The notes under the pieces are model-generated. The model was not told the origin of the DNA and ran no database searches. It saw only the letters and a list, made by a program, of their open reading frames with translations. Of a stretch of DNA of 13,934 nucleotides, positions 6,867 through 13,934 are shown in pieces (the first letter of the stretch is position 1; every line of letters starts with the position of its first letter). The translations under genes and the position numbers were made by a program. The stretch covers positions 1 through 13,934 of the forward strand of contig QHXE01000334.1 of the NCBI GenBank assembly GCA_003222835.1. The letters are read 5' to 3'. This DNA comes from Acidobacteriota bacterium. GTDB lineage: Bacteria; Acidobacteriota; Blastocatellia; Pyrinomonadales; Pyrinomonadaceae.

Positions 6867-7355
6867 TCACGTTTGGGAAAAAAGACTGTCAATTTCCTCG
6901 TCAGTGATCTCGTCGAATGGGAGCGCGTCGGCCCCGCTTGAAAACTCGGATTCGCGTTCAATTTCGGCAAACGCAGCCGCTAACTCCTGAGATATCTGTT
7001 TTGAGCGGAGCTTGACCAAACCCAAACTCGATCTATCGTCAAAAACAACCACCAGAAGTATGCGGCCAATAACGCTTATGTGGATACTCTCGCGTTCGCC
7101 TTCATGCGAGAGGGTTGGAAATTCTCTTTCGCCGATTAGCTTGGCCATGCCTCCCGTCGCCGCAACATTTCCCGCCACGAGCGATGCGAGACTGGTCGTA
7201 TCCAACTCTCCTAACTCTCCATGAACCGCAATCTGTTGGCCGTCCTTGTCGACCAGGACAACCAGCCGCGCTGATGCGTCCAAGCGAAGGCGAGCCATCA
7301 CCGCCTTAATCTGGTGATAGCGCTGTTCGCGCATCAGGATGGTACTATTCGCCAC
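6867..7355 (-). CDS. mglB: Roadblock/LC7-domain protein, MglB-like GTPase-activating partner
   Basis: Roadblock/LC7 proteins of the MglB type are dimeric GTPase-activating partners that place MglA at one pole. In this 162-aa protein the domain spans roughly residues 12-125, with VVLVDKDGQQIAVHG (31-45) as the first strand pair, LASLVAGNVAATGGMAKLIG as the central helix and SIHISVIGRILLVVVFDDRSSLGLVKLR as the closing strands. The C-terminus is an acidic tail ending EITDEEIDSLFSQT. The GTG at 7355 is chosen as start because it gives the short pre-helix segment typical of the family. An ATG at 7334 would give 155 aa, and neither has a clear Shine-Dalgarno sequence. Position directly upstream of mglA, in the usual mglB-mglA order, supports the role. 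Confidence 0.88.
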   Translation of the reverse strand: MANSTILMREQRYHQIKAVMARLRLDASARLVVLVDKDGQQIAVHGELGELDTTSLASLVAGNVAATGGMAKLIGEREFPTLSHEGERESIHISVIGRILLVVVFDDRSSLGLVKLRSKQISQELAAAFAEIERESEFSSGADALPFDEITDEEIDSLFSQT

Positions 7356-7723
7356 TTAGGAATTTCGACGAGCTTCGCCTGCAGGAAGCGAGGAGGCAGG
7401 TTTAATAATTTTGTTACGCGCTTTGAGTTGTTGGAAGCCTATAGCGTCTCATTCTCCATAGTTCCAACTCCAACAACAGAGTTTCGGCGAGCCAAAATAG
7501 CGGCCGACACCGAACCTTCCGAGTCACATTAACATGTCGCCTGACCACGCATCAAGTGTTTTCCATTGCTTGTCGATGCTCATAATCGTTCAACGTAGGC
7601 CCAATATATAGCCGCAAACCCTATTCTTTCGTTGAATTACGGCAAGAGCTATGCTAAGCTTCGCCGATAATTCTATGGCGATTTTGGTGACTGATCGTCT
7701 TTGAAACCCCGGGGGCGTTGCGC
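7356..7723. other. Gene-free divergent region between mglB and the TPR gene
   Basis: No convincing gene is present in this stretch. A plus-strand reading of 72 codons (7314-7532) mostly overlaps mglB antisense and looks random. A 9-bp inverted repeat, GTTGTTGGA (7427-7435) with TCCAACAAC (7469-7477), encloses a 33-nt loop. The 7590-7680 part is AT-richer than its surroundings and carries TTGAAT (7632-7637) 17 bp before TAAGCT (7655-7660), a weak candidate promoter for the plus-strand gene. I see no RNA gene or known riboswitch. Confidence 0.5.
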
Positions 7724-8563
7724 ATGAGCAGTCCTACCACCAAGAGCGTGAAGAAACTGGCATCACGCTCTAACTCGCGTCAGTCGACGACATCATCGGC
7801 CCGCAAGCGTGTTGCGCCGAGTAAGTCAAGCCGACTCAAGCCAGCCACCAAACGTTCACTTGCGGGAAAGGCACCCGCCCGGAAAGCTACGAAGAGTCGA
7901 ACTCCGAAGGCAAAGAATAGTCCTCGCCCAACTTCGTTGAAGAACCGCGGTGCCGGAGCTAAAGGTAAGAAGGCCGCGAACCGACGCCCCGTGTCAAAAA
8001 CGACGAAGCCGAAGAAGTCTTCGGCGCATATTTCGCCGCGGCCAGTGCCTGATGTTCCGCACCCCCTGCCAACACACGATGAGGCGGCGGCTTTGAAAGC
8101 TTTCGAATCGGCGCATAGGGAGTTTACCCGCGGCCACTTTTCTGAAGCGCGACTCAAATTTCGCGCGCTCCTGGACAAATACGCTAACGTTTCTGAGGTG
8201 GCCGCGCGCGCGCGCACTTACCTGGCCGTCGCAGAGGCTCGCCTGCGAGGTGACCTAGCGCTGCCGCGCGACGCCGACTCCCTTTACGATCGAGGCGTGA
8301 TTGAATTGAATCGGGGGGAATATGTTGCGGCGCAGGAACTCTTCGAGCGTGCCCTAAGGCGAGAGCCGGAGGCTGCGCATATTCATTACGGTTTGGCGGC
8401 TACGAGAGCACGCCTGGGCGCAATCGATACAGCGCTGGAATCACTGCGCCGAGCCCTCGATCTTCAACCCAAGCTGAGGATTCGCGCTCAACGGGATCAG
8501 GATCTGAATCCGCTGCGGAGCGATCCGGAATTCGATCTATTGGTATTTGCCGGACGCGAGTAG
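7724..8563 (+). CDS. TPR-repeat protein with a histone-H1-like basic N-terminal tail
   Basis: The protein (279 aa from ATG 7724) has two distinct halves. Residues 1-100 contain 20 Lys and 12 Arg with no Asp or Glu, the rest mainly Ser, Ala, Pro and Thr. This is the disordered composition of eukaryotic H1 tails and bacterial H1-like proteins, and suggests nucleic acid or polyanion binding. After a Pro-rich linker (about 104-117), tetratricopeptide-like helices follow at about 122-155, 184-217 (DSLYDRGVIELNRGEYVAAQELFERAL) and 218-251. The end, DLNPLRSDPEFDLLV, is a common cap of bacterial TPR proteins. There is no signal peptide or membrane segment, so it is probably cytoplasmic. A reading from TTG 7718 adds two residues, but the ATG with GGGGG 9 nt upstream is preferred. 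It lies 121 nt upstream of yvcK. No specific function can be assigned. Confidence 0.85.
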   Translation: MSSPTTKSVKKLASRSNSRQSTTSSARKRVAPSKSSRLKPATKRSLAGKAPARKATKSRTPKAKNSPRPTSLKNRGAGAKGKKAANRRPVSKTTKPKKSSAHISPRPVPDVPHPLPTHDEAAALKAFESAHREFTRGHFSEARLKFRALLDKYANVSEVAARARTYLAVAEARLRGDLALPRDADSLYDRGVIELNRGEYVAAQELFERALRREPEAAHIHYGLAATRARLGAIDTALESLRRALDLQPKLRIRAQRDQDLNPLRSDPEFDLLVFAGRE

Positions 8564-8684
8564 AGCAGCGCTCCACCTTCCATCATCAGCCGGCGTCTGT
8601 CCTTCTTAACTGTTTTGAAACACCCACGCCTTCGGGTATCATTCGCCGTTAGCCATTTGTCGTAGAAGCCTCGGAGCAAATTAA

Positions 8685-9719
8685 TTGCAGAGTTCGAACG
8701 GGAATCACAGCCTGAAGCTGGTCGCTATCGGTGGGGGTACCGGTCTCTCGACTCTGCTGTCAGGACTAAAGCATTTCGTCGCAGCGCCAGAAAACCAGGC
8801 ATCGCTCGAATCCTTGTCGGCGATCGTAACCGTCTCAGACGATGGTGGCAGTTCCGGCCGCCTTCGCGAAGAGTTGCAGATGCTGCCTCCGGGCGATATT
8901 CGAAACTGCATGATCGCGTTATCCGAGGATTCAAACCTTCTCTCGCGATTGTTTCGCTATCGCTTTCGAGGGTCCGGCGACTTGGGAGGTCATAGCTTCG
9001 GAAATCTTTTTCTCGCAGCCCTCGCCGACGTTACCGGCGATTTTGTCGAAGCCGTGCGTTTGTCTTCAGAAGTTCTCGCCAGCAAAGGCCACATTTATCC
9101 CGCGACAGTCAGTGACGTACGATTGGTTGCCGAGTTGGATGACGGACGCCGAGTTCACGGCGAGACTCAGATCACCGCGGCTCGATCGGCAATACGCAGT
9201 CTCTGGCTTGAACCCCAGCATTGCCTGCCTTTGCCGGCGGCTATGGCCGCGATTCACTCCGCCGATGTAATCACGGTTGGACCGGGCTCGCTATTCACGA
9301 GCATTGTTCCGAATTTGCTCGTAGCTCAGGTTGCGGATGCCATTGGCGAGGCCCGCGCAATAAAGATCTTCGTAAGCAATTTGATGACACAACCAGGAGA
9401 AACCGACGGTTACGACTTGGGCCGGCACCTTGAAACTGTGAGGGACTACGCGCCGCAAATTCACTTTGATTACGTTGTAATCAATGATCGGAACATCAGC
9501 AAAAACCAGGCCGAGCTGTACCGCGCAGATGGCGCCGATCAAGTCTGCGTCGAAGATCACATCGCTGACCTTCTGCTCGCTCGCGGAACCGAAGTGGTGC
9601 GCGCCGACTTGCTGGACGAAGGCGAGATGGTTCGCCACAATTCCGAACGCCTGGCTCAGGTGGTAATCGAATGTGCCGCGAAAGTGCGAACTCAACCCGC
9701 ATTGGCGCTTCAATCCTAG
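8685..9719 (+). CDS. yvcK: YvcK/GlmR family gluconeogenesis factor (UDP-GlcNAc-binding)
   Basis: This is a CofD-like Rossmann protein of the YvcK (GlmR) family. In Bacillus subtilis it binds UDP-GlcNAc, is needed for growth on gluconeogenic carbon sources and modulates GlmS. Conserved blocks are VAIGGGTGLSTLL (13-25), VTVSDDGGSSGRLREEL (48-64), PPGDIRNC (68-75), SGDLGGHSFGNLFLAAL (97-113), GHIYPAT (135-141), ITVGPGSLFTSIVPNLLV (196-213) and NLMTQPGETDGYD (232-244). At 344 aa it has the normal length. The start is the TTG at 8685, with a GGAG 8 nt upstream (8673-8676), and the conserved glycine loop begins at residue 16. glmU starts 31 nt after its stop and glmS follows, which fits a cell-wall precursor role better than a metabolic enzyme. 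Confidence 0.95.
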   Translation: MQSSNGNHSLKLVAIGGGTGLSTLLSGLKHFVAAPENQASLESLSAIVTVSDDGGSSGRLREELQMLPPGDIRNCMIALSEDSNLLSRLFRYRFRGSGDLGGHSFGNLFLAALADVTGDFVEAVRLSSEVLASKGHIYPATVSDVRLVAELDDGRRVHGETQITAARSAIRSLWLEPQHCLPLPAAMAAIHSADVITVGPGSLFTSIVPNLLVAQVADAIGEARAIKIFVSNLMTQPGETDGYDLGRHLETVRDYAPQIHFDYVVINDRNISKNQAELYRADGADQVCVEDHIADLLLARGTEVVRADLLDEGEMVRHNSERLAQVVIECAAKVRTQPALALQS

Positions 9720-9750
9720 TCATTGACCGCCCCTGTGAAGGCTTTCCTCA

Positions 9751-11148
9751 ATGGAACACCACTATCACTCTGAAAAACCTTTGGACGTAGTAATACTTGC
9801 CGCGGGCCTCGGCACGCGTATGAAATCTCGCCAGGCAAAAGTCCTGCACAAGCTTGGCGGCCGGCCTCTTATCGCGCACGTTTGTCGAACTGCCGCAAAC
9901 TTAAACCCACATAAGGTTTACGTCGTCATTGGTAATCAGGCCGAGGAGGTTCAGAAGGCTGCAGCAGAGGCGTTAAGCAATGATGAAGCCGTTTTCGTTA
10001 AGCAATCGGAACAGCGCGGCACCGGTGATGCAGTAATGTCGGCGCGCGGTCACTTGCACGATGCGACTTCGATGGTGTTGATTCTTTCGGGCGACGTGCC
10101 TTTGGTCCGAGTTGAGACGCTGGAAGCGCTGATGTCAAAACACGAGACTGAAAAAGCGTCTTGCACGATTCTTTCCGTCCGCCTCGAGAATCCAACTGGC
10201 TATGGGCGGATCGTGCGCGATGAGGACGGTAGCTTTGTGAAAATCATCGAGCAAAAGGATGCTACTGACGAGCAAAGACAGATTAGGGAAGTGAACGCTG
10301 GAATTTATTGCTTCGAAGCCCAACAACTCTTCGCGGCGCTCGATCGGGTGCAGCCTGCAAATAGTCAGGGGGAATATTACTTGACCGACGTCGCTGAAAT
10401 ACTGCGTACTGAGAAACAAGAAGTTGCTGTCTACCATCATCACGACGCGCGCGAGGTATTGGGTGTCAATACCCGCGCCGAACTGGCCGAATTCGAGAAT
10501 CTGTTACGGCGCGGCACAATCCGACGCCTGATGCTTGATGAAGGTGTAACTTTCATCGATCCTTCCCACTCATACGTGAGCGGCGAAGCGCAAGTTGGTC
10601 GCGATTGCGTGATTCATCCCAACGTGCACATCGAAGGCAAGTCTATAATCGGTGAAGCCTGCGAGATTCATCAGGGCTCACGCATTTCCAATTCGCGCCT
10701 TGGCAATCGCGTCACCGTTAAAGACCACTGCGTCATCTTTGATTCCGAGATTGCCGATGATTGCGCCGTCGGACCTTTCGCCCACCTACGAATGAACGCG
10801 CAGATGGAAGAGCGCGCGGTCATAGGCAACTTTGTTGAGGTCAAAAAGTCGCGCATCGGACGCGGAACAAAGTCGATGCATTTAACTTATCTTGGCGACG
10901 CAACTATTGGCGAAGAGACAAACATCGGCGCAGGAACAGTCACGTGCAATTACGATGGGAAGCAAAAGCATCAGACCGTAATCGAAGACCACGTGAAGAT
11001 CGGTTCGGACACCATGCTGGTCGCGCCAGTGCGCGTTGGCCGCGGCGCGGTGACGGGCGCCGGCTCAGTAGTCACCGAAGACGTGCCGCCCAACACCTTG
11101 GTCGCCGGCGTACCGGCAAAGGTCAAAAAGAAACTGACCGAGTTATGA
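9751..11148 (+). CDS. glmU: Bifunctional GlmU: glucosamine-1-P acetyltransferase / GlcNAc-1-P uridylyltransferase
   Basis: GlmU acetylates glucosamine-1-phosphate and then couples it to UTP, giving UDP-GlcNAc for peptidoglycan and other glycans. The N-terminal nucleotidyltransferase (to about 240) has [11 protein letters not shown] (16-26), [11 protein letters not shown] (30-40), GTGDAV (90-95), SGDVPLV (113-119), TGYGRIVRD (149-157) and VNAGIY (181-186). After the connecting helix, a left-handed beta-helix of hexapeptide repeats runs from about 265. It contains [16 protein letters not shown] (359-374), the catalytic His377 in HLTYLGD and [17 protein letters not shown] (391-407), all typical of the acetyltransferase site. 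At 465 aa it is complete. ATG 9751 has GAAGG 9 nt upstream. Both enzymatic halves look functional. Confidence 0.97.
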   Translation: MEHHYHSEKPLDVVILAAGLGTRMKSRQAKVLHKLGGRPLIAHVCRTAANLNPHKVYVVIGNQAEEVQKAAAEALSNDEAVFVKQSEQRGTGDAVMSARGHLHDATSMVLILSGDVPLVRVETLEALMSKHETEKASCTILSVRLENPTGYGRIVRDEDGSFVKIIEQKDATDEQRQIREVNAGIYCFEAQQLFAALDRVQPANSQGEYYLTDVAEILRTEKQEVAVYHHHDAREVLGVNTRAELAEFENLLRRGTIRRLMLDEGVTFIDPSHSYVSGEAQVGRDCVIHPNVHIEGKSIIGEACEIHQGSRISNSRLGNRVTVKDHCVIFDSEIADDCAVGPFAHLRMNAQMEERAVIGNFVEVKKSRIGRGTKSMHLTYLGDATIGEETNIGAGTVTCNYDGKQKHQTVIEDHVKIGSDTMLVAPVRVGRGAVTGAGSVVTEDVPPNTLVAGVPAKVKKKLTEL

Positions 11149-11185
11149 TCATGGCAAGAACAGCCGAGCGTTTTGGACGCGTCTC

Positions 11186-11220
11186 CTGCCGACTGCTTCC
11201 TGCTTACTGCCTACTGATTC
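11186..11220 (+). repeat. Degenerate heptanucleotide tract ending 1 nt before glmS
   Basis: Five 7-nt units, each starting with CTG, run from 11186 to 11220: CTGCCGA, CTGCTTC, CTGCTTA, CTGCCTA and CTGATTC. The glmS ATG is at 11222, fixed by the need for Cys at position 2, so the tract fills the whole translation-initiation region and leaves no Shine-Dalgarno sequence. The period matches the heptad tract near 3496, but the unit sequence differs. Confidence 0.75.
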
Positions 11221-11221
11221 T

Positions 11222-13084
11222 ATGTGTGGAATAGTCGGATACGTCGGAAACAAACAGGTCGTGCCCTTGATCATCGAGGGTCTGCGTAAGCTTGAATATC
11301 GCGGCTATGATTCCGCCGGCATTGCCGCTGTTGACGAGAATCGCAAGCTGCAAATTCGCAGGGCCGAAGGCAAGCTCCGCAATCTCGAAGACGTCTTACG
11401 AAAAGATCCTATCGATGGCTCTTACGGCGTTGGCCACACGCGTTGGGCCACTCACGGCCGTCCTACCGAAGAAAATGCCCACCCTCATCGCGATTGCACT
11501 GGCAGGGTGGTCGTCGTCCATAACGGCATCATCGAAAACTATCTGGAACTGAAGAACGACCTGCGGAAGAAAGATCATCGATTCGTCACTGAAACCGATA
11601 CTGAAATTATCGCTCATCTGATCGAAGAGCATCTAAAAGACGGCGACAATTTTGAAAGCGCAGTACGCAAGATGGTTCGCGAACTGCGCGGTATCTTCGC
11701 ACTATCGATGTTGTCGGCTGATGAGCCTGACACGATCATTTCCGCCAGACAGGGCCCGCCCGTGGTGATCGGCGTTGGCGAGGGCGAATATTTTGTCGCG
11801 TCCGACATTCCGGCAATCCTCGAACACACGCGCGATGTTTTCTTTCTCGGCGATGGCGAGATAGCCGTCATGACTAAAGACTCAGTGCGCGTCACTGACT
11901 TCTCCGGCAATCAGATTGAACCTGAAAAACAACGCATCACCTGGGACCCCATTCAGGCGGAAAAGGGCGGCTTCAAGCACTTCATGCTCAAGGAGATTTA
12001 CGAGCAGCCGCGCGCCGTGCGCGAAACCGTCGAAGGCCGCATCTCGCTCGACACCGGCCGTGTCTTTCTCGATGAAATGAAGAACCTTTCCGAGGAAGAT
12101 TTCAAGCGCTTCAACTCGATCAAAATCGCTGCTTGCGGCACGTCTTTGCACGCGGGCCTGGCCGGGAAGTACATGATCGAAGAGCTGGCGCGCGTCAATG
12201 TCGAAGTCGATTACGCGTCCGAGTTTCGTTATCGCGACCCGGTGCTCGACGAAAAGACTCTGCTGCTGGTCATCTCACAATCAGGCGAAACTGCCGACAC
12301 GATTGCCGCTCTGCGTGAAGTTAAAGAGCGCGGTGTGAAGGTGCTCTCGATCTGCAATGTCCGGGGTTCGATGATTACCCGCGAAGCCGACGGAACAATC
12401 CTCACTCACGCCGGCCCGGAAATTGGCGTCGCTTCGACCAAGGCCTTCACTTCTCAGATGATCGCGCTTTACCTTCTTGGTTTGTGTCTAGGCCAGATAC
12501 GCGGAACGCTTTCCGATGATGAAAGCAAAGCCCACGCCCAGCAACTCGCGGAGCTGCCGGTAAAGATGGAGCAAATGCTGAACGATTCGAATGCGGTCGA
12601 GGAATTGTCGCGGGAATTCTTCCGCGCGACTGATTTTCTTTATCTTGGCCGCGGCATCAACTTCCCAATTGCCCTGGAAGGAGCGCTGAAACTAAAAGAG
12701 ATTTCCTACATTCACGCGGAAGGCTACCCCGCGGGCGAAATGAAACATGGTCCAAATGCGCTCATCGACGAACGCCTGCCCGTGATGTTCATCAACACAC
12801 GCGAAAAAGGCAATCGAGCTTCAGAGCTTCGCTACGAGAAGACTCATTCGAACATCGTGGAAGTAAAAGCCCGCGAAGGCATCGTGATTTCCGTCTTGAC
12901 CAAAGGCGATTCGATGTCATCAGTTGTCTCGGATCACGTCATCGAAATCCCCGCCTCGAGCGATCTGCTCTCGCCGCTGCTTTCAATTATTCCGTTGCAG
13001 CTTCTCGCCTATCACATTGCGGTGCGAAGAGGTTGCGACGTGGATCAGCCCAGGAATCTGGCGAAGTCTGTGACGGTGGAATGA
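11222..13084 (+). CDS. glmS: Glutamine--fructose-6-phosphate aminotransferase (isomerizing) GlmS
   Basis: GlmS converts fructose-6-phosphate and glutamine to glucosamine-6-phosphate, the committed step to UDP-GlcNAc. The class II glutaminase domain starts MCGIVGYVG with the nucleophile Cys2, then GYDSAGIA (28-35), HTRWATHG (72-79) and [10 protein letters not shown] (98-107). Two SIS sugar isomerase domains follow: the first holds [10 protein letters not shown] (303-312) and [10 protein letters not shown] (351-360), the second [20 protein letters not shown] (474-493) and [13 protein letters not shown] (499-511). The C-terminus [10 protein letters not shown] carries the conserved catalytic Lys615. 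At 620 aa it is full length. It starts 73 nt after glmU, and hicB-like follows after 4 nt. There is no room upstream for a glmS ribozyme, so any feedback here would have to be at the protein level, for example through YvcK. Confidence 0.98.
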   Translation: MCGIVGYVGNKQVVPLIIEGLRKLEYRGYDSAGIAAVDENRKLQIRRAEGKLRNLEDVLRKDPIDGSYGVGHTRWATHGRPTEENAHPHRDCTGRVVVVHNGIIENYLELKNDLRKKDHRFVTETDTEIIAHLIEEHLKDGDNFESAVRKMVRELRGIFALSMLSADEPDTIISARQGPPVVIGVGEGEYFVASDIPAILEHTRDVFFLGDGEIAVMTKDSVRVTDFSGNQIEPEKQRITWDPIQAEKGGFKHFMLKEIYEQPRAVRETVEGRISLDTGRVFLDEMKNLSEEDFKRFNSIKIAACGTSLHAGLAGKYMIEELARVNVEVDYASEFRYRDPVLDEKTLLLVISQSGETADTIAALREVKERGVKVLSICNVRGSMITREADGTILTHAGPEIGVASTKAFTSQMIALYLLGLCLGQIRGTLSDDESKAHAQQLAELPVKMEQMLNDSNAVEELSREFFRATDFLYLGRGINFPIALEGALKLKEISYIHAEGYPAGEMKHGPNALIDERLPVMFINTREKGNRASELRYEKTHSNIVEVKAREGIVISVLTKGDSMSSVVSDHVIEIPASSDLLSPLLSIIPLQLLAYHIAVRRGCDVDQPRNLAKSVTVE

Positions 13085-13088
13085 ACGA

Positions 13089-13310
13089 ATGACGGATTAC
13101 CACATCAATATGTTTTTCAGCGAAGAAGACGAAGGCTATATCGCGGACATTCCCGATCTGCCAATGTGCTCAGCATTTGGTCATACTGCCGCCGAGGCAG
13201 TGGCGGAGGTCGAGACGGCGAAACAACTCTGGTTCGCTGCGGCCCGATTCGAAGGCAAGCCAATTCCGGAACCAAACTACCGACCGGCTAATTATAAGCT
13301 GGGTTGGTAA
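13089..13310 (+). CDS. HicB-like (UPF0150) small protein, orphan
   Basis: This 73-aa protein matches the HicB-type antitoxin fold. It has an N-terminal beta strand (YHINMFFSEEDEGYIADIPDLP, about 4-25), then the SAFGHTAAEAVAEVETAKQLW helix, and ends in the short family-like sequence EGKPIPEPNY. In toxin-antitoxin pairs HicB neutralises the HicA mRNA interferase, but no HicA-like gene (about 60 aa, dsRBD-like) is seen on either side. It also lacks the C-terminal DNA-binding domain found in longer HicB proteins. It starts 4 nt after the glmS stop and is probably cotranscribed. Short solitary proteins of this kind are common and their function is unclear. The start ATG 13089 lacks a strong Shine-Dalgarno sequence, consistent with translational coupling. 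Confidence 0.85.
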   Translation: MTDYHINMFFSEEDEGYIADIPDLPMCSAFGHTAAEAVAEVETAKQLWFAAARFEGKPIPEPNYRPANYKLGW

Positions 13311-13351
13311 TCGATTAAGGCCTTCTGGACACGCTGTTCGCGCTCTAATCA

Positions 13352-13554
13352 ATGAACGTTTCTGAATTCGTTTCTAAGTGGCGCAAAGTCGAGTTGACAG
13401 AGCGCTCACATAACGCGCCCACGGCCCATCAACCGAGCCGGGAAATTCAGAATCTCTGTCAGACGATGAAATCCTTGCGCGTCTGCTCGCGCTGAATCAA
13501 CAGCGCCGTGCTGCTGGCGAACTTTCAGACGTTTCGAGATCGCAAAACCATTGA
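13352..13554 (+). pseudogene. Remnant of a class I SAM-dependent DNA methyltransferase, internally deleted
   Basis: From ATG 13352 the first 19 codons read MNVSEFVSKWRKVELTERS. This is the typical opening of large restriction-modification-type DNA methyltransferases, which usually continue with an AAQ-HF-DLC-like segment. Here that continuation is missing and the frame becomes unrelated until a stop at 13493-13495. In another frame, 13459-13521 reads SDDEILARLLALNQQRRAAGE, like the extreme C-terminus of the same family (D-EIL-RLLALN-ER-A), with a stop at 13552-13554. If both ends are right, nearly all of a protein of many hundreds of residues has been deleted and the ends joined out of frame near 13409-13458. 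Recognition is from memory of family termini, so this remains provisional. No methylase catalytic motif is left. Confidence 0.6.
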
Positions 13555-13579
13555 CAGTAATGCTCAACTCTGATATTTA
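13551..13579 (+). promoter_or_regulatory. Possible promoter for the downstream exported-protein gene
   Basis: A perfect TTGACA (13551-13556) is followed after 17 bp by TATTTA (13574-13579), which is preceded by TG at the extended -10 position. The -10 matches only 3 of 6 bases. It would give a structured leader of about 175 nt. A second TTGACA at 13713-13718 has no good -10 at normal spacing. Confidence 0.3.
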
Positions 13580-13747
13580 GCGCCTGTCAAAAGCGGTTTT
13601 GGGCCTCCCGATCCTCAAAGATCCCTAGACCCGAAACCGAAAAAGCAGACAGGTAAATAGCAGGCAGCATGCGGAAAAACTCTCTCTCTGTGTAACATTT
13701 GTTATTGGACATTTGACATCCTAAACACAGAGCAGAGACTGATACTA

Positions 13748-13754
13748 AAGGAGG
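13748..13754 (+). promoter_or_regulatory. Strong Shine-Dalgarno sequence
   Basis: AAGGAGG, fully complementary to the 16S 3' end, lies 9 nt before ATG 13764. It is the only such full-length site in front of a gene in this window, and it fixes the start of the last, partial gene. Confidence 0.85.
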
Positions 13755-13763
13755 ATTGCAGCG

Positions 13764-13934
13764 ATGAAGACACTTTTTCGGATAATACTTCTAGTGACTG
13801 TCGTATTTTGTTTTCTTCCACCTGAGTTCGCCAAGACTAAGCGCAAGTCAAAGCCAATTTCTTGTTCGCAAGGGACGGCGTACCGAGGCTGTCCGGCTTG
13901 CGGAACGGCAAAGGACGCAAAACACATCACCCTT
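13764..13934 (+). CDS. Exported Cys-containing protein of unknown function (N-terminal part)
   Basis: The reading frame is open from ATG 13764 to the window edge (57 codons). The first 23 or so residues form a signal peptide: MKTLFR, a hydrophobic core IILLVTVVFCFL and a likely cleavage site near PPEFA. The mature part starts with a basic segment (KTKRKSKP) and has three cysteines in a short stretch, C-x9-C-x2-C (SCSQGTAYRGCPACG). A CPxCG motif can bind metal or form disulfides after export. The core cysteine at residue 16 is inside the hydrophobic segment without a lipobox, so a lipoprotein is unlikely. The family cannot be named from this fragment. The gene follows the only strong Shine-Dalgarno sequence in the window. 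Confidence 0.7.
   Translation, partial: MKTLFRIILLVTVVFCFLPPEFAKTKRKSKPISCSQGTAYRGCPACGTAKDAKHITL

Larger units (their letters stand above)
13311..13763. other. Long intergenic region with gene remnant and hairpins
   Basis: Apart from the methyltransferase remnant this region seems non-coding. It holds several inverted repeats. TTGACAG (13551-13557) pairs with CTGTCAA (13584-13590). CGGTTTTGGG (13594-13603) pairs with CCCGAAACCG (13630-13639) with one G-T wobble. CTCTGTGT (13686-13693) pairs with ACACAGAG (13725-13732). A short stretch at 13644-13668 reads on the minus strand as CTG-rich sequence similar in composition to the glmS leader tract. I see no RNA family I can name. Confidence 0.5.

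Noticed and set aside
7780..8217. Minus-strand reading of 145 codons
   Set aside because: Antisense to the basic tail and linker of the TPR protein; composition is a mirror of the Lys/Arg codons.
11149..11221. glmS ribozyme upstream of glmS
   Set aside because: Only 73 nt separate glmU from glmS, too short for the ribozyme, and the space is largely heptad repeat. The ribozyme is known mainly from Firmicutes.
13089..13310. Complete HicAB toxin-antitoxin system
   Set aside because: No HicA-sized gene with a matching fold is found on either side.

Overview
The window is bacterial chromosome of moderately high GC, densely packed with housekeeping genes and carrying no phage, transposase, CRISPR array, tRNA or rRNA that I can see. 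Several things together point to Acidobacteriota, most likely class Blastocatellia: a Myxococcus-type MglA/MglB pair, a ruvA-ruvB-yihY-queA block, YvcK beside GlmU and GlmS, and intergenic heptanucleotide and REP-like repeats. This placement is inferred from gene content and remembered family resemblance, not from a search.

Layout. (1) 24-1519, minus strand: the redox repressor gene rex, followed after 7 nt by a class II aldolase/adducin-family gene. The second gene is broken by an out-of-frame internal deletion. (2) 1520-1685: a divergent leader with a possible ruvA promoter and two tandem hairpins. (3) 1686-6224, plus strand: ruvA, ruvB (Holliday-junction branch migration), a YihY-family membrane protein, queA (queuosine tRNA modification) and a RimI-like GNAT acetyltransferase. 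A composite palindrome lies between ruvA and ruvB. An inverted pair of heptanucleotide tracts lies between ruvB and yihY. (4) 6247-7355, minus strand: mglB then mglA, a polarity GTPase and its roadblock-domain partner. (5) 7356-7723: a divergent, gene-free leader. (6) 7724-13310, plus strand: a TPR protein with a histone-H1-like basic tail, then yvcK (glmR), glmU, glmS and an orphan HicB-like small protein. (7) 13311-13763: mostly non-coding DNA holding the remnant of an internally deleted DNA methyltransferase and some hairpins. (8) 13764-end: the start of an exported Cys-containing protein with a strong Shine-Dalgarno sequence, cut by the window edge.

How the genes fit together. The most coherent unit is yvcK-glmU-glmS. 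GlmS makes glucosamine-6-phosphate and GlmU makes UDP-GlcNAc, the precursor for peptidoglycan. In Bacillus subtilis YvcK/GlmR binds UDP-GlcNAc and modulates GlmS, so this locus places sensor, first enzyme and last enzyme side by side. MglA and MglB would set cell polarity for motility or another polar process. No clear new multi-gene system is present. The notable material is in the decayed genes (aldolase, methyltransferase) and in the repeats between genes, including a heptad tract that runs up to 1 nt before the glmS start codon.
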